From Pirellulales bacterium (GTDB lineage: Bacteria; Planctomycetota; Planctomycetia; Pirellulales; Lacipirellulaceae), in contig JAKVCB010000013.1 in the NCBI GenBank assembly GCA_022448345.1, positions 1 through 49,576 on the forward strand: a stretch of DNA of 49,576 nucleotides. Reading direction: 5' to 3'. Made by a program: the position numbers and the translations under genes. Shown piece by piece: positions 8,548 through 16,959 of the stretch (position 1 is the first letter of the stretch; every line of letters begins with the position of its first letter). The notes under the pieces were generated by a model. It saw nothing but the letters and a program-made list of their open reading frames with translations. It was not told the DNA's origin and made no database searches.

Positions 8548-9693
8548 TTAGATCGATTGCGTGCCTTTCAACTCTTCGCTCAGCCGCTCGACCTGCTGAG
8601 CCGTTCCCTGGCGGATCTGTTCAGCACACTGGCGATAAACATCGATCGACTGCCCAATTGGATCAGCAACATCCGTCGAATCTTCCAAAATCAAATGAGT
8701 CCGGTCGGCAGCCTCCGGCCAGTGGGCAACAATCGCATCAAAATGACCGCTCGTCATGGTCAAAATAAGATCGGCATGTCGGACAAGTTGATCGGTCAGG
8801 GTCCGCGACTCGTGCCCGCGCAAGTCCATCCCCAGTTCTTCCATAACCCGCACTGCCTCAGTACTAGGTGGTGATCCCATTGCAGCCGCAATACCAGCTG
8901 ACTGTACAACCACCCCGTGCTGCTCCAGCTTTTGTTCATCGCAATTTAAATGTTGTGCCAATTCGCGGCGCATGAGCAGTTCCGCCATCGGGCTGCGGCA
9001 TGTATTACCCGTGCAAACCATTAACACAAGCACGCTGGTCAAACGCTGTAGCGTGCTTTCCGCCACGACTCCCTCTCGCAGGACTTCCAAATGATCGCGG
9101 TGCACCCGCACCACTGAGGAAGGCTGTCCATAGCGACAAGGTCCGTCATCCAGCACCAATGCCACATCGTCGCCCAGCGCTTCCACAACTTGTGTGGCCG
9201 TTACTGCATCAGGCGAACCACTACGATTTGCACTCGTGAGTACAATAGGGCCAGCCAGCATCTGCAACACTTCCAAAAGCGCTCCCCCAGCTGCGACACG
9301 CAATCCCAGGGTCCCATTCGGACAAACAACTTGTTGCACTGATTCTGGTAACTGCGTGGCAAGCCCCTGTTCATGCGCATTGTCCAGGACCAGTGTTACC
9401 GGGCCTGGCCAACAACGACGTGCCAAGCGACGGGCCAGCGAACTCATTTCAGGCAAATAGTCTGCGGCCTCTTGTGCACTCTTGATCGCCAACGCAAACG
9501 GAGCCCCTTGAGGTCGACCTTTGGCAGCCATCAAATCTGCGACCGCCCCACTGTGACAGGCACTTGCGCCAACCCCGTACACGGTTTCGGTGGGAAATGC
9601 GACTAATTTTCCTTCCACCAGCGCCTGGACGGCTTGGTGTACGACGTCGCGGACGTCTTCGGCCTTGCGCAGGTCGATCACAACTGGAGGCAT
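8548..9693 (-). CDS. Threonylcarbamoyl-AMP synthase (Sua5/YrdC) fused to LMW phosphatase (YwlE-like)
   Basis: A 381-residue two-domain protein. Residues 1-215 are a Sua5/YrdC domain: PTETVYG (34-40), the KxR pair in AAKGRPQ (56-62) and SAN (154-156). This domain makes threonylcarbamoyl-AMP for the t6A37 modification of ANN-decoding tRNAs. Residues 220-381 are a low-molecular-weight phosphatase with the P-loop C227-TGNTC-R233-S and the general-acid D344-P345. The P-loop has Thr (T231) where tyrosine phosphatases usually carry Ile; in Bacillus YwlE this Thr (T11) confers phosphoarginine specificity, so arginine-phosphatase activity is predicted. The gene sits upstream of rpiB, as the separate genes do in Bacillus. 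Both catalytic sets look intact. Confidence 0.93.
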   Translation of the reverse strand: MPPVVIDLRKAEDVRDVVHQAVQALVEGKLVAFPTETVYGVGASACHSGAVADLMAAKGRPQGAPFALAIKSAQEAADYLPEMSSLARRLARRCWPGPVTLVLDNAHEQGLATQLPESVQQVVCPNGTLGLRVAAGGALLEVLQMLAGPIVLTSANRSGSPDAVTATQVVEALGDDVALVLDDGPCRYGQPSSVVRVHRDHLEVLREGVVAESTLQRLTSVLVLMVCTGNTCRSPMAELLMRRELAQHLNCDEQKLEQHGVVVQSAGIAAAMGSPPSTEAVRVMEELGMDLRGHESRTLTDQLVRHADLILTMTSGHFDAIVAHWPEAADRTHLILEDSTDVADPIGQSIDVYRQCAEQIRQGTAQQVERLSEELKGTQSI

Positions 9694-10036
9694 AAAAAAT
9701 TCTTGGGCTAGAAAAGAACGGCAACTTTAGGGAAGTCCGAACACTGGCGACAAACAGTCTCGTCGGCGGAACAATAGCGAGTTTTGCTGGCAGAGCTGAT
9801 GCTTCGCCTCGTCGATTTATGGGACATTGAAATCCGTGCCTGCACAGATGCCGCAAAAACACTTCCAATGTGAAATAGCGTGCCTTTATACCCCAACCAG
9901 GGGTATCTGGTCAAGCAGCACAAACCTCGACATAAATTCGCAAGTCCTGTTCTGACCGCCGGTTCCAACGCTTCTTTAACTATCCTGGCTTGATCTCCCC
10001 AGCCTTTGGTTAGACATTAAAGAAGGGCAGCCAACG
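9694..10036. other. Intergenic region between divergent genes
   Basis: About 340 bases between the start of the Sua5 fusion (leftward) and a small rightward frame at 10037. It should hold promoters for both directions. A short leftward frame of about 39 codons ending at 9708 (starting MSHKSTRR, with three cysteines) is not convincing as a gene. I see no tRNA, strong hairpin or repeat. An inverted pair CCCC-AACCAGG-GGTAT near 9895 is too weak to call. Confidence 0.4.
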
Positions 10037-10159
10037 ATGGTCAGAATCGCTCTGCACACACAGAGAAAAAAACACGCGTTGGACAGGCTGCTCGGTGGTT
10101 CCTCTCCCCACCGTTTCAAAACCAATGATGACCAGCCAGGTAAAGTTGCTTCCCGATGA
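10037..10159 (+). CDS. Possible 40-residue leader protein overlapping the NHL gene
   Basis: ATG at 10037 is preceded by a GAAGGG purine run nine bases upstream, one of the better ribosome-binding sites in this window. The frame is basic (MVRIALHTQRKKHALDRLL) and its TGA stop overlaps the ATG at 10156 in an ATGA arrangement. The NHL gene itself has no visible Shine-Dalgarno site, so translational coupling through this frame is plausible. The protein resembles nothing I recognise, and it could be a non-coding accident. Confidence is low. Confidence 0.3.
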   Translation: MVRIALHTQRKKHALDRLLGGSSPHRFKTNDDQPGKVASR

Positions 10160-11091
10160 TCTCACGAAGACAATTCGGCCGACTCAGTGCCACAGCCCTG
10201 CTGGCGAACCTGGAAACCGGTTGTAATCACGATCCAGCGATGGCGGGCAAATTAGAGAAAGTTTGGGGACGTCGCGGTATCGTGGACGGCCGTTTTCAAA
10301 AGCCCAGGGCGATGGCAATCGATCGAGAGGACCGGCTCTATATCGTTGACATGTTAGCAAGAATTCAAGTCTTTGACCGGGACGGAAATTTCTTGCGTGG
10401 CTGGCGTACTCCTACGCATGAGGCAGGTCGCCCAACCGGGTTGACTATTAGCCCTAACGGGATCGTCCTGGTAGCTGATACGCATTACTTCCGTATTTTG
10501 AGCTACACGCCGTTTGGTGAACTCCTCGAAAAAGAAACCATTGGCGGAACGTATGGCCCGGAAGCAGACCAGTTCGGCCTGGTGACCGACGCCGTACGTG
10601 ACGCACAGGGCAACTGGTATATCGCTGAATATGGAGAGTTTGACCGAATTCACAAGCTCTCACCCGAAGGAGACTTTCTCTTGCAATGGGGAGGACATGG
10701 ATCCGCACCGGGACAATTCCTCCGGCCACAGAATATCGTGCTCGATAAGACCGGACAATTATGGGTTGCCGACGCCTGCAATCACCGCATTCAAGTCTTT
10801 AATGACCAGGGACAACTTTTAGCGATGTGGGGGCAGGCAGGTTCAGATCCTGGTCAACTCTATTACCCTTATGACCTTGCTTTCGATCAGCATGGACACA
10901 TTTATATTTGTGAGTATGGAAACCACCGTGTACAAAAATTTACCCAGCAGGGAGAATCTCTTGGCTGTTGGGGAACTGGTGGTCGACAACCGGGTATGCT
11001 GCACAACCCTTGGGCGCTTGTCGTCGATAGTCGTCGCCGGGTTCACGTGCTCGACTCAAACAATCATCGTGTACAAAGAGTTATGATGTAA
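10156..11091 (+). CDS. NHL-repeat beta-propeller protein, exported
   Basis: A 311-residue protein. The N-terminus MISRRQFGRLSATALLAN has a twin-arginine-like SRRQF motif and a short hydrophobic run ending near LETGC, which could be a weak lipobox. The rest is a series of about six NHL/SMP-30-like blades: repeated patterns such as PRAMAIDREDRLYIVD, PQNIVLDKTGQLWVAD and PYDLAFDQHGHIYICE, each followed by a [R/H]IQVF-type strand. These propellers usually bind proteins or ligands and have no fixed enzymatic activity. It precedes the VWA membrane protein by 175 bases with an intervening hairpin, so shared function is possible but unproven. Confidence 0.85.
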   Translation: MISRRQFGRLSATALLANLETGCNHDPAMAGKLEKVWGRRGIVDGRFQKPRAMAIDREDRLYIVDMLARIQVFDRDGNFLRGWRTPTHEAGRPTGLTISPNGIVLVADTHYFRILSYTPFGELLEKETIGGTYGPEADQFGLVTDAVRDAQGNWYIAEYGEFDRIHKLSPEGDFLLQWGGHGSAPGQFLRPQNIVLDKTGQLWVADACNHRIQVFNDQGQLLAMWGQAGSDPGQLYYPYDLAFDQHGHIYICEYGNHRVQKFTQQGESLGCWGTGGRQPGMLHNPWALVVDSRRRVHVLDSNNHRVQRVMM

Positions 11092-11101
11092 GCCATCCAT
11101 T

Positions 11102-11123
11102 TTGCAATGGGTGACCATTGCAA
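11102..11123 (+). terminator. Perfect 9-bp hairpin downstream of the NHL gene
   Basis: TTGCAATGG (11102-11110) and CCATTGCAA (11115-11123) form a perfect stem around a GTGA loop, starting 11 bases after the NHL stop codon. No T-tract follows, so this is not a textbook intrinsic terminator. It could be an mRNA 3'-end stabiliser, a processing site or an operator for the next gene. Confidence 0.4.
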
Positions 11124-11266
11124 CAGGCTACGCTGGTGGAATCCACGCATCATCTGAATCGTTACAACCGAAGGAAATAACCACGGGGCCATCCCGCTTG
11201 TGAACAACGCCAAAATCGGCATCCAAACCTGCCGACAGGTTGTCTCTGGCCGGTATCACACATTTC

Positions 11267-14200
11267 ATGTTTCATCAAAGTGTATCCTTTTACAATCCCT
11301 GGTTCTTGCTTCTGCTGGGACTTGTCCCTTTGGTCGCAGCCTGGAGCTACGATAGCCTGGCAGGTTTGGGAAAGTGGCGACGCTGGATTGCAATTTTGTT
11401 GCGCTCAAGTGTGATGGTGCTGCTGATCTTCGCACTGGCTGATCTACAGCTCTTGCGGTCCAACGACCGCATCACAGTGATTTATCTTCTCGATCAGTCT
11501 CTCAGTGTTCCGGAAACACGACGTACAGCTATGATTCGTTACGTCAACGCATCGATACGCAAACATCGACGAGAAGATAAGGAAGATCGAGCCGGAGTGA
11601 TTGTGTTTGGGCGAGACGCTGAAGTTGAAATCCCACCCGTTGACTTTGATGTACAGCTGGCACCAAGGGTCGAAAGCTTGCTCGATCCCAATTACACCAA
11701 CCTGGCTGGTGCCATGCAGCAGGCAATGGCTATGTTTCCTCACGATACGGCCAAAAGGATTGTGATCGTGACCGATGGTAATGAAAACCTGGGAAACGCG
11801 CTTGAGCAGGCCCGCACCATGGCCGACTCAGGAGTCAGCATTGATGCAATGCCAGTGCCTCTGGAACAACAAAACGAAGTTTCTGTCGAGAAGATCACCA
11901 TTCCAACTGACGTCCGCCGGGACCAACCGTTCGAACTGAGAGTGATTCTGAACAACGATTCACCTACCAACGAGAACGTTGCTGGACGCCTGAAAATTAC
12001 CCGCAAAGCAGGTAACCAAGAGGTAATTATTACTGATGCACCAGTCAATCTCAAACCTGGCAAGCGCGTGTTAACGCGTCGCGAAAAAATCAATGAACCC
12101 GACTTTTACACGTATCAAGCTCTCTTTGTGCCAGATGACCCAACCTCTGATCGCATGAAACAGAATAACCTGGCAACACATTTCACGGATGTTTATGGTC
12201 AAGGCCAGGTTTTGCTCATCGAAGACTGGGAAAATCCTGGCCGGTTCAACTTCCTGCTGGAGCGGCTTCGCGCCGAAGGCCTCGCAGTCACGATGCAACA
12301 GAGTAATCGTTTATTCAGCTCATTGCCTGAACTACAACGATACGACTCCATCATTCTCGCCGATGTGCCACGCTCCAGCGGTTTCGATGCCAATAATGTG
12401 AGTAGCTTTACGAACCAACAAATCCGCATGTTGGTACGCAATACCGAAGAACTCGGTTGTGGGCTGATCATGCTGGGAGGCCCCAACAGCTTTGGTGTGG
12501 GTGGGTGGGCCAACACTGAGATTGAAAAAGCAATGCCGGTGAATTTCACGATCAAAAGCTCCAAGGTTAGTCCCGTCGGAGCTCTGGTGCTGAACATGCA
12601 TGCTGGAGAAATTCCAAAGGCAAATTACTGGCAGAAGGTCATTGCTCGCGAGGCCATCAAAGCACTGGGGCCCCGGGACTACTGCGGCCTCCTGCAGTGG
12701 AACGGTAGTGAACAGTGGCTGTGGGGACAATCGAAGGGAGGGCTGATCCGTGTGGGACCCAGCCGTAAGCTGATGATGGCCCGGATTGACGCCATGAACA
12801 TCGGAGACATGCCTCAATTCGACGGTTCCATGAAGATGGCAGCGGCAGCGTTCGCAGGTGTCCAGGATGCCTCAATCCGCCACATGATCATTATCAGTGA
12901 TGGAGATCCTACACCTCCCACACCTGGCACCCTTACAGCCTTAAAAAAACAACGAGTCAAGGTCACCACGGTCTTGGTCGGCACACGCCAGCATGCCCCT
13001 GGCGGGCATGCCAACATGCAAAAAATCGCCTCCACTACCGGTGGGAAAATGTACGTCGTGACAAGTGCGAAAGCATTGCCACAAATCTACCAACGCGAAG
13101 CCCGCAAAATCGCCCGGTCGCTGGTCTACGAACCAAATCCACCAGTCCAACCCCAGATCAAAAACCGTCAGGAAATTATCGAAGGTATCGAGGGTCCTTT
13201 TCCACCCATTCAAGGATTTGTACTCACCACGATCAAAGAGAGTCCACTTGTTGATCTGATTCTCCTCTCCCCCAAACCTGTCAGCGCCAAAAACGCCACC
13301 ATCCTGGCCACCTGGCCGTACGGGCTCGGCAAGACGGTCGTGTTTACAACCGATACAGGGGGGCGGTGGGCCGATCAATGGACCGGGTGGAAGGATTACG
13401 ATCGCTTTTTCAGTCAAATGGTCCGCTGGTCCATGCGACCTGGCGGAGACACCGGTAAATTCACCGTCTCGACCAATGTTGCTGACGGAAAAACCCGAGT
13501 CATTGTAACGGCCCTCGACAAGGACAATGAATTTCTGAATTACCAAACTGTCTCCGGAAATGTCCTGGGGCCTGACATGGAGTCGATTCCGCTTGATATT
13601 ACGCAAACTGCGCCAGGTCGTTACGAAGCAGAGTTTGACTCCACAACTCCTGGAAATTATCTGGTACTGGTAAATCCCGGCAATGGGCACACCATGATTC
13701 GTACCGGCGTGAATGTCGGTTACTCAGATGAATTCCGTCGTCGCGAGACAAATCTTGCACTGCTGGAATCATTGGCAAACCTGCCCGCTAAAAACGGGCA
13801 ACCGGGCGAACTCCTCGACCCTCTTCCGGCGGTAGTCAATCCAACCTCAATCGACGATTTGCAATCGCAATTGGCCAGTGATCCATTCCGTCGCGACTTG
13901 TCAAATACCGTGGCAAGTCGCAATATATGGCCTTTGCTCTTGTTGCTGGCGAGTTGTGTTTTCCTGGCCGACGTATTTGTTCGTCGTGTCCACGTCAGTT
14001 TTGCATGGATGGCCCCTTGGTGGACAATTCTGCTGGGTCGTCTCCTGGGACGTGATCCCGAATTGCCACCAAAAGAAACCATGAACCGTTTGCAAAGTCG
14101 CAAAGCTGAACTAAGCCAACGGCTCGAAAACCGGCGTAGTCATACCCGGTTTGAATCGACCACCGAAGGCAACCCGCAGGTAGCAGATGCTGCGGCACCG

Positions 14201-14341
14201 GAAACCACACCTCGTCCAGAAGCCCCCCAAACAAAAAATGGCAAAAAGAGTCTTGCCGAACAGGAGGCTACGGATGAGGATTCATACACGTCACGCCTTC
14301 TTAAAGCAAAAAAACAAGTCTGGAAGGATCGCGAATCATGA
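11267..14341 (+). CDS. Large VWA membrane protein with GATase1-like domain
   Basis: About 1,024 residues, starting at ATG 11267 (MFHQSVSFYNPWF); a TTG 27 bases upstream is an unlikely start. Two membrane segments near residues 10-27 and 40-60 (LLLLGLVPLVAAW; IAILLRSSVMVLLIFAL) are followed by a VWA domain with an intact metal-site motif D76-Q-S78-L-S80 and a later VTDGNE. A glutamine-amidotransferase-like region follows (VLLIEDWENPG ... LIMLGGPNSFG). A second VWA-like domain has the ISDGDPTPP strand but NMH in place of the first DxSxS. A C-terminal membrane segment (LLLLLASCVFLADVFV) precedes a charged tail. This layout is that of BatA-like/YegN-type planctomycete proteins. Its stop overlaps the moxR start, so the proteins probably act together at the cell envelope. 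Confidence 0.9.
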   Translation: MFHQSVSFYNPWFLLLLGLVPLVAAWSYDSLAGLGKWRRWIAILLRSSVMVLLIFALADLQLLRSNDRITVIYLLDQSLSVPETRRTAMIRYVNASIRKHRREDKEDRAGVIVFGRDAEVEIPPVDFDVQLAPRVESLLDPNYTNLAGAMQQAMAMFPHDTAKRIVIVTDGNENLGNALEQARTMADSGVSIDAMPVPLEQQNEVSVEKITIPTDVRRDQPFELRVILNNDSPTNENVAGRLKITRKAGNQEVIITDAPVNLKPGKRVLTRREKINEPDFYTYQALFVPDDPTSDRMKQNNLATHFTDVYGQGQVLLIEDWENPGRFNFLLERLRAEGLAVTMQQSNRLFSSLPELQRYDSIILADVPRSSGFDANNVSSFTNQQIRMLVRNTEELGCGLIMLGGPNSFGVGGWANTEIEKAMPVNFTIKSSKVSPVGALVLNMHAGEIPKANYWQKVIAREAIKALGPRDYCGLLQWNGSEQWLWGQSKGGLIRVGPSRKLMMARIDAMNIGDMPQFDGSMKMAAAAFAGVQDASIRHMIIISDGDPTPPTPGTLTALKKQRVKVTTVLVGTRQHAPGGHANMQKIASTTGGKMYVVTSAKALPQIYQREARKIARSLVYEPNPPVQPQIKNRQEIIEGIEGPFPPIQGFVLTTIKESPLVDLILLSPKPVSAKNATILATWPYGLGKTVVFTTDTGGRWADQWTGWKDYDRFFSQMVRWSMRPGGDTGKFTVSTNVADGKTRVIVTALDKDNEFLNYQTVSGNVLGPDMESIPLDITQTAPGRYEAEFDSTTPGNYLVLVNPGNGHTMIRTGVNVGYSDEFRRRETNLALLESLANLPAKNGQPGELLDPLPAVVNPTSIDDLQSQLASDPFRRDLSNTVASRNIWPLLLLLASCVFLADVFVRRVHVSFAWMAPWWTILLGRLLGRDPELPPKETMNRLQSRKAELSQRLENRRSHTRFESTTEGNPQVADAAAPETTPRPEAPQTKNGKKSLAEQEATDEDSYTSRLLKAKKQVWKDRES

Positions 14342-15354
14342 GCATCGGCGAATCGTTTGAACAACGCGCAGCACAATTTACAGAGCGTTACAAGACCGTC
14401 TATCAGCAAATCAGTCGGGTCATCGTTGGCCATGACGATATCGTACACGGCATTCTTACTTGTCTCTTCGTCGGTGGGCATTGCCTGCTGGAAGGCGTAC
14501 CAGGACTCGGTAAAACCCTGTTGGTCCGCACGTTGTCACAAACCCTGGACCTTGATTTCTCCCGTATTCAATTCACACCCGATCTCATGCCCGCCGATAT
14601 CCTCGGCACCAACATGATTATCGAAGATCAATCTGGCAAACGAGAGTTTCAGTTTCAAAAAGGACCAATCTTTACTCAGATCTGCCTTGCGGATGAAATC
14701 AATCGAGCCACGCCAAAGACCCAGTCTGCCATGCTCGAAACGATGCAAGAAAAGTCGGTCACCATCTCTGGAAATGTCTATCAAATGACACCTCCTTTTT
14801 TTGTGATGGCGACACAAAACCCGATCGAACAAGAAGGGACCTACCCGCTCCCAGAAGCACAACTTGACCGCTTTTTCTTTAAATTGCTCTTAGGGTATTC
14901 CAATCGCGCCGAACTGAACACGATCGTGGAACGCACCACCCAGAAATTGGTCATCGAACCCGATAAAGTTATGGATGGCGCGGAGATTGTCCAGTGGCAA
15001 CAGCTCATCCGCGAAGTGATTATTGCTTCACACGTGCAGGACTATCTCGTGCGGCTCACACTCGCAACCCACCCGAACGGCCCGTTCTCCTTGTCCCAAA
15101 CCAACCAATATCTGCGCTGGGGCAGCAGCCCCCGCGGGGCACAAACATTGGCCCTGGCTGCCAAGGTGCAAGCCTTACTGGCAGGACGTTTTAACGTGAG
15201 TTTTGAAGATGTTCGCCGCGTGTTTCTACCGGCTATGCGACATCGCGTCATTCTCAATTTCGAGGCCGAGGCCGAAGGAATCGAAACTGATAAAGTGCTG
15301 CTCGACATCCTGCAACAGGTGCCCGAAAAAGCGGAAGAAAAACAGTCAGTCTGA
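14338..15354 (+). CDS. moxR: MoxR-family AAA+ ATPase
   Basis: A 338-residue AAA+ chaperone of the MoxR class, which typically matures or activates partner proteins bearing VWA domains. Walker A is GVPGLGKT (53-60), Walker B is CLADEINRA with D119-E120, and sensor-1 is ATQNPIEQEGTYPLPEAQLDR, the family hallmark. The ATG overlaps the preceding VWA gene's TGA (ATGA at 14338-14341), a sign of translational coupling. The usual third member of such clusters, a DUF58 protein, is absent; the next gene is arsC. The order (VWA before MoxR) is the reverse of canonical MoxR-DUF58-BatA/B operons. Confidence 0.95.
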   Translation: MSIGESFEQRAAQFTERYKTVYQQISRVIVGHDDIVHGILTCLFVGGHCLLEGVPGLGKTLLVRTLSQTLDLDFSRIQFTPDLMPADILGTNMIIEDQSGKREFQFQKGPIFTQICLADEINRATPKTQSAMLETMQEKSVTISGNVYQMTPPFFVMATQNPIEQEGTYPLPEAQLDRFFFKLLLGYSNRAELNTIVERTTQKLVIEPDKVMDGAEIVQWQQLIREVIIASHVQDYLVRLTLATHPNGPFSLSQTNQYLRWGSSPRGAQTLALAAKVQALLAGRFNVSFEDVRRVFLPAMRHRVILNFEAEAEGIETDKVLLDILQQVPEKAEEKQSV

Positions 15355-15399
15355 CGCAAACGTTTGAAAAGAAACCCCCAAAGCCAAACGGAGTAAACC

Positions 15400-15741
15400 G
15401 TGTGCGAAGTGACCATCTACCACAATCCCCGTTGTACGAAGAGCCGACAGACCCTGGCACTGTTGCGTGATCAGGGGATCCAGCCCAACGTAGTCGAGTA
15501 CTTAAAGACACCTCCCAATGAACAGACACTTGGGAAACTTGTCAAACTTCTGGGAATAGAACCCCACGAATTGATTCGCAAAAAAGAATATCGTGCACTC
15601 GACCTTCCCCAGACAGACGATCCTGACGAAATCATCGCCCGGATGGCAACCCACCCACAAATCATCGAACGGCCGATCGTGATCACAGGCAAAAAAGCCT
15701 GTCTTGGCCGCCCTCCCGAAAATGTGCTTGAGATCCTTTGA
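15400..15741 (+). CDS. arsC: Arsenate reductase, ArsC family (glutaredoxin-type)
   Basis: A 113-residue thioredoxin-fold protein starting with GTG at 15400. The active-site motif is YHNPRCTKSR (7-16) with catalytic C12. The arginines that bind the oxyanion are represented by ELIRKKEYR, ERPIVI and LGRPPENV, close to the E. coli ArsC pattern. It would reduce arsenate to arsenite with glutathione/glutaredoxin as donor. The gene starts 45 bases after moxR in the same direction and may be cotranscribed, but no arsB/acr3 efflux gene or arsR is nearby. It may therefore be the Spx-like/YffB branch, which lacks a proven arsenate role. Confidence 0.87.
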   Translation: MCEVTIYHNPRCTKSRQTLALLRDQGIQPNVVEYLKTPPNEQTLGKLVKLLGIEPHELIRKKEYRALDLPQTDDPDEIIARMATHPQIIERPIVITGKKACLGRPPENVLEIL

Positions 15742-15981
15742 TCCAGCATGTTTTCAAAATCGTTTTAGTGCAGGGAATGCGACAGATTTCCGCTGCCAGC
15801 AACTCCACTGAGACAATCGGGCGGATCGGCATGCGGTATCACAAACACGACACCAACTCCCAAGGGCATCGGCGTCGCCGCAGAAAAAGTAACAAGTCTT
15901 GGCACACCCAAGATGATTCCTCTCCCGGCATGATCCATTAACAATCCGAAAATCTACGCTGCACGTCGAACTCTGCGAAGG

Positions 15982-16674
15982 TCACCACAACGGCTGGGAA
16001 TCGATCGGCTCAACACATTCGGGACCCTGATTCCGCACGTTGTTGACAAATGGCCTGACCGGTGTGATTCGCATCTGATCCCCCGGATACGCATCGAGTA
16101 GTTTTAGCAGTCCGTCGCGATCAGAATTTTCTGGATCAAGCCACGCTTCATAGTCATCCGGAGACAGGATCACCGGCATCCGCGCGTGTAGCTTGCACAT
16201 CAAGTTGTTCGCGGTCGTTGTGATAATGGTGCATGATTCAACAGTCGGCCCTTGCCCTAATTGCCACGATTCCCACAAACCGGCAAAACCAAACAGGCCT
16301 CCATCGGCCAACTCCATCAGATAGGGCTGTTTTGCCTGGCCCGTTTTCTTCCATTCGTAAAATCCATCACCTGGGATCAGACACCGTCTCCGCTTGAAGG
16401 CTGCCGCAAACGAGGGCTTGCTGGCAATAGTCTCCGCCCGGGCGTTGATCATCCGAACACCCATCTTCAGGTCATTCGCCCAGGAAGGCACCAGGCCCCA
16501 ACGAAACCGGGCCAGTTCCCGATGACCCGTTACCCGAGACCGTACCGCAAAGACATCTTGAGTGGGGGCAATGTTGTATCTCGGATCGAGCGACTCAAAA
16601 TCCTGGTCACCATCGAGTGCAAATTGCTGTAGCAGCAGGTTCAGGCGAGAACGCAACGTAAATCGTCCACACAT
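15982..16674 (-). CDS. yedK: SRAP-domain protein (YedK/HMCES type)
   Basis: A 230-residue protein that crosslinks to abasic sites in single-stranded DNA to shield them. Catalytic C2 follows the initiator Met (MCGRF), which fixes the start because Met must be removed to expose Cys2. The conserved MINARAET strand, the PGDGFYEWKK motif carrying the catalytic Glu, and KLHARMPVIL with the catalytic His are all present. It is divergent from imuA, with about 285 bases between the two starts, so this DNA-damage cluster may share a regulatory region. Confidence 0.95.
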   Translation of the reverse strand: MCGRFTLRSRLNLLLQQFALDGDQDFESLDPRYNIAPTQDVFAVRSRVTGHRELARFRWGLVPSWANDLKMGVRMINARAETIASKPSFAAAFKRRRCLIPGDGFYEWKKTGQAKQPYLMELADGGLFGFAGLWESWQLGQGPTVESCTIITTTANNLMCKLHARMPVILSPDDYEAWLDPENSDRDGLLKLLDAYPGDQMRITPVRPFVNNVRNQGPECVEPIDSQPLW

Positions 16675-16778
16675 AAAGGCTTGTCATTCGTGGTTCAAAA
16701 ACAGGTCGAAGAAAAAGCTGCCGGAAAACACCAAGGAAGCAAGCCGGGAAACTGATTTTAGCCGGGCTCAAGTGCAGC

Positions 16779-16806
16779 TTGACAAATTACGATACATATG
16801 TACAGT
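16779..16806 (+). promoter_or_regulatory. Strong sigma-70 promoter with embedded palindrome before imuA
   Basis: A perfect -35 TTGACA (16779-16784), a 16-base spacer and a -10 TACAGT (16801-16806) lie upstream of imuA. A 10-base perfect palindrome TACATATGTA (16793-16802) spans the spacer and the -10 edge, the position expected for a repressor such as LexA. ImuA-ImuB cassettes are LexA-controlled in many bacteria; that this palindrome is the planctomycete LexA site is inference. The implied 5' leader before ATG 16960 is about 145 bases, with an in-frame stop codon at 16945. Confidence 0.55.
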
Positions 16807-16959
16807 ACTCAAAAGGTCGCTATTTCACCTCCGGATGACCAGCCACGAATTAAAACACCCCTTCAAAAACTTCTCCGCCAGATTTGGAGAACCGATTACC
16901 AGCAACCCTATCACCTTCCCAGGCTTTCGCCTGTGGCCACCCCATAGCCCCCTCTCACC

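Noticed and set aside
9708-9968. Leftward frame of 86 codons between the Sua5 gene and the NHL gene
   Set aside because: Low-complexity, no family pattern, no ribosome-binding site; most likely chance.
15355-15366. CAAACGTTTG palindrome after moxR as an operator
   Set aside because: Short, common by chance, and no promoter context.
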